Assembly: GCA_027295975.1 (NCBI GenBank)
Contig: JAPUJX010000030.1
Span: forward strand, 1 to 6,202
DNA: 6,202 bases
Direction: 5' to 3'
From: Gammaproteobacteria bacterium
GTDB taxonomy: Bacteria; Pseudomonadota; Gammaproteobacteria; Pseudomonadales; Azotimanducaceae
Of this stretch, positions 6,127-6,202 are shown piece by piece. The number at the start of each line of letters is the position of its first letter. The stretch's first letter is position 1. A program made the position numbers and the translations under genes. A model generated the notes under the pieces. The model searched no databases. It worked only from the letters and a program-made list of their open reading frames with translations, and was not told where the DNA came from.

Positions 6127-6202
6127 TGGTGGAAACAGAAACCGTGCCCGACATCTCCGTCATCATACCCGCTCACAATGAAGCCTATTTGCTTGACGCT
6201 TG
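6117..6202 (+). CDS. Glycosyltransferase family 2, N-terminal fragment
   Basis: Only the first 28 codons are in the window. PDISVIIPAHNEAYLLDA is the hallmark first strand and nucleotide-contacting loop of GT-A fold family-2 transferases, which move a sugar from a nucleotide-sugar to a glycan or lipid carrier. An in-frame TAA at 6102-6104 limits the start to the ATG at 6117 or the GTG at 6144. The ATG has no Shine-Dalgarno and sits in a hairpin. The GTG places the conserved strand right at the N-terminus, as is usual, and has GGTGGA (6128-6133) 10 nt upstream, so it is a serious alternative. The gene diverges from the minus-strand operon and may share its regulation. Substrate is unknown, and the family call rests on this short segment. 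Confidence 0.75.
   Translation, partial: MGALVETETVPDISVIIPAHNEAYLLDA

Noticed and set aside
5819..6181. Plus-strand open frame of 120 codons spanning the intergenic region and the glycosyltransferase start
   Set aside because: It overlaps both the radical SAM N-terminus (antisense) and the family-2 glycosyltransferase in another frame, and its product shows no recognisable feature.
1..6202. CRISPR array, tRNA or rRNA gene, insertion sequence or attachment site
   Set aside because: No spaced repeat series, cloverleaf-like segment, rRNA-like stretch, transposase motif or long terminal inverted repeats were seen. Nearly all of the sequence is accounted for by coding regions.

Overview
The window comes from a Gram-negative, probably proteobacterial, chromosome of moderate GC content. 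A signal-peptide-bearing outer-membrane barrel, a multiheme cytochrome and a heptosyltransferase-type enzyme all imply an outer membrane. I cannot name the species from the sequence.

Layout: five genes lie head to tail on the minus strand, from about 5959 down to the left edge. In order of transcription they are a cobalamin-binding-type radical SAM protein (5959-4463), a class I SAM-dependent methyltransferase (4456-3620), a DmsE/MtrA-family multiheme c-type cytochrome (3579-2629), an MtrB/PioB-family outer-membrane porin (2616-166), and the N-terminus of a family-9 glycosyltransferase (159-1, running off the window). The gaps are 6, 40, 12 and 6 nt and none holds a terminator-like hairpin, so the five probably form one transcription unit. 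A 157-nt intergenic region (5960-6116) separates this unit from a divergent plus-strand gene, of which only the N-terminus of a family-2 glycosyltransferase is present (6117 to the right edge).

How the genes may work together: the cytochrome and the barrel are the two core parts of a porin-cytochrome conduit, which moves electrons across the outer membrane for metal reduction, Fe(II) oxidation or extracellular DMSO reduction. No MtrC-type extracellular cytochrome or terminal reductase lies in the window. The setting is unusual. The conduit sits between a radical SAM/methyltransferase pair and a heptosyltransferase-like gene, with another glycosyltransferase diverging, which looks like a surface glycan or specialised-metabolite locus. 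A functional link is an inference from gene order only.

The most notable molecular detail is in the cytochrome. Nine of its ten heme motifs are canonical CXXCH, but the ninth is YQQCH, with Tyr (TAT) where the first Cys (TGT) would be. Other points: all four complete genes start with GTG, the mature barrel has no cysteine, and a hairpin covers the ATG candidate start of the divergent glycosyltransferase.
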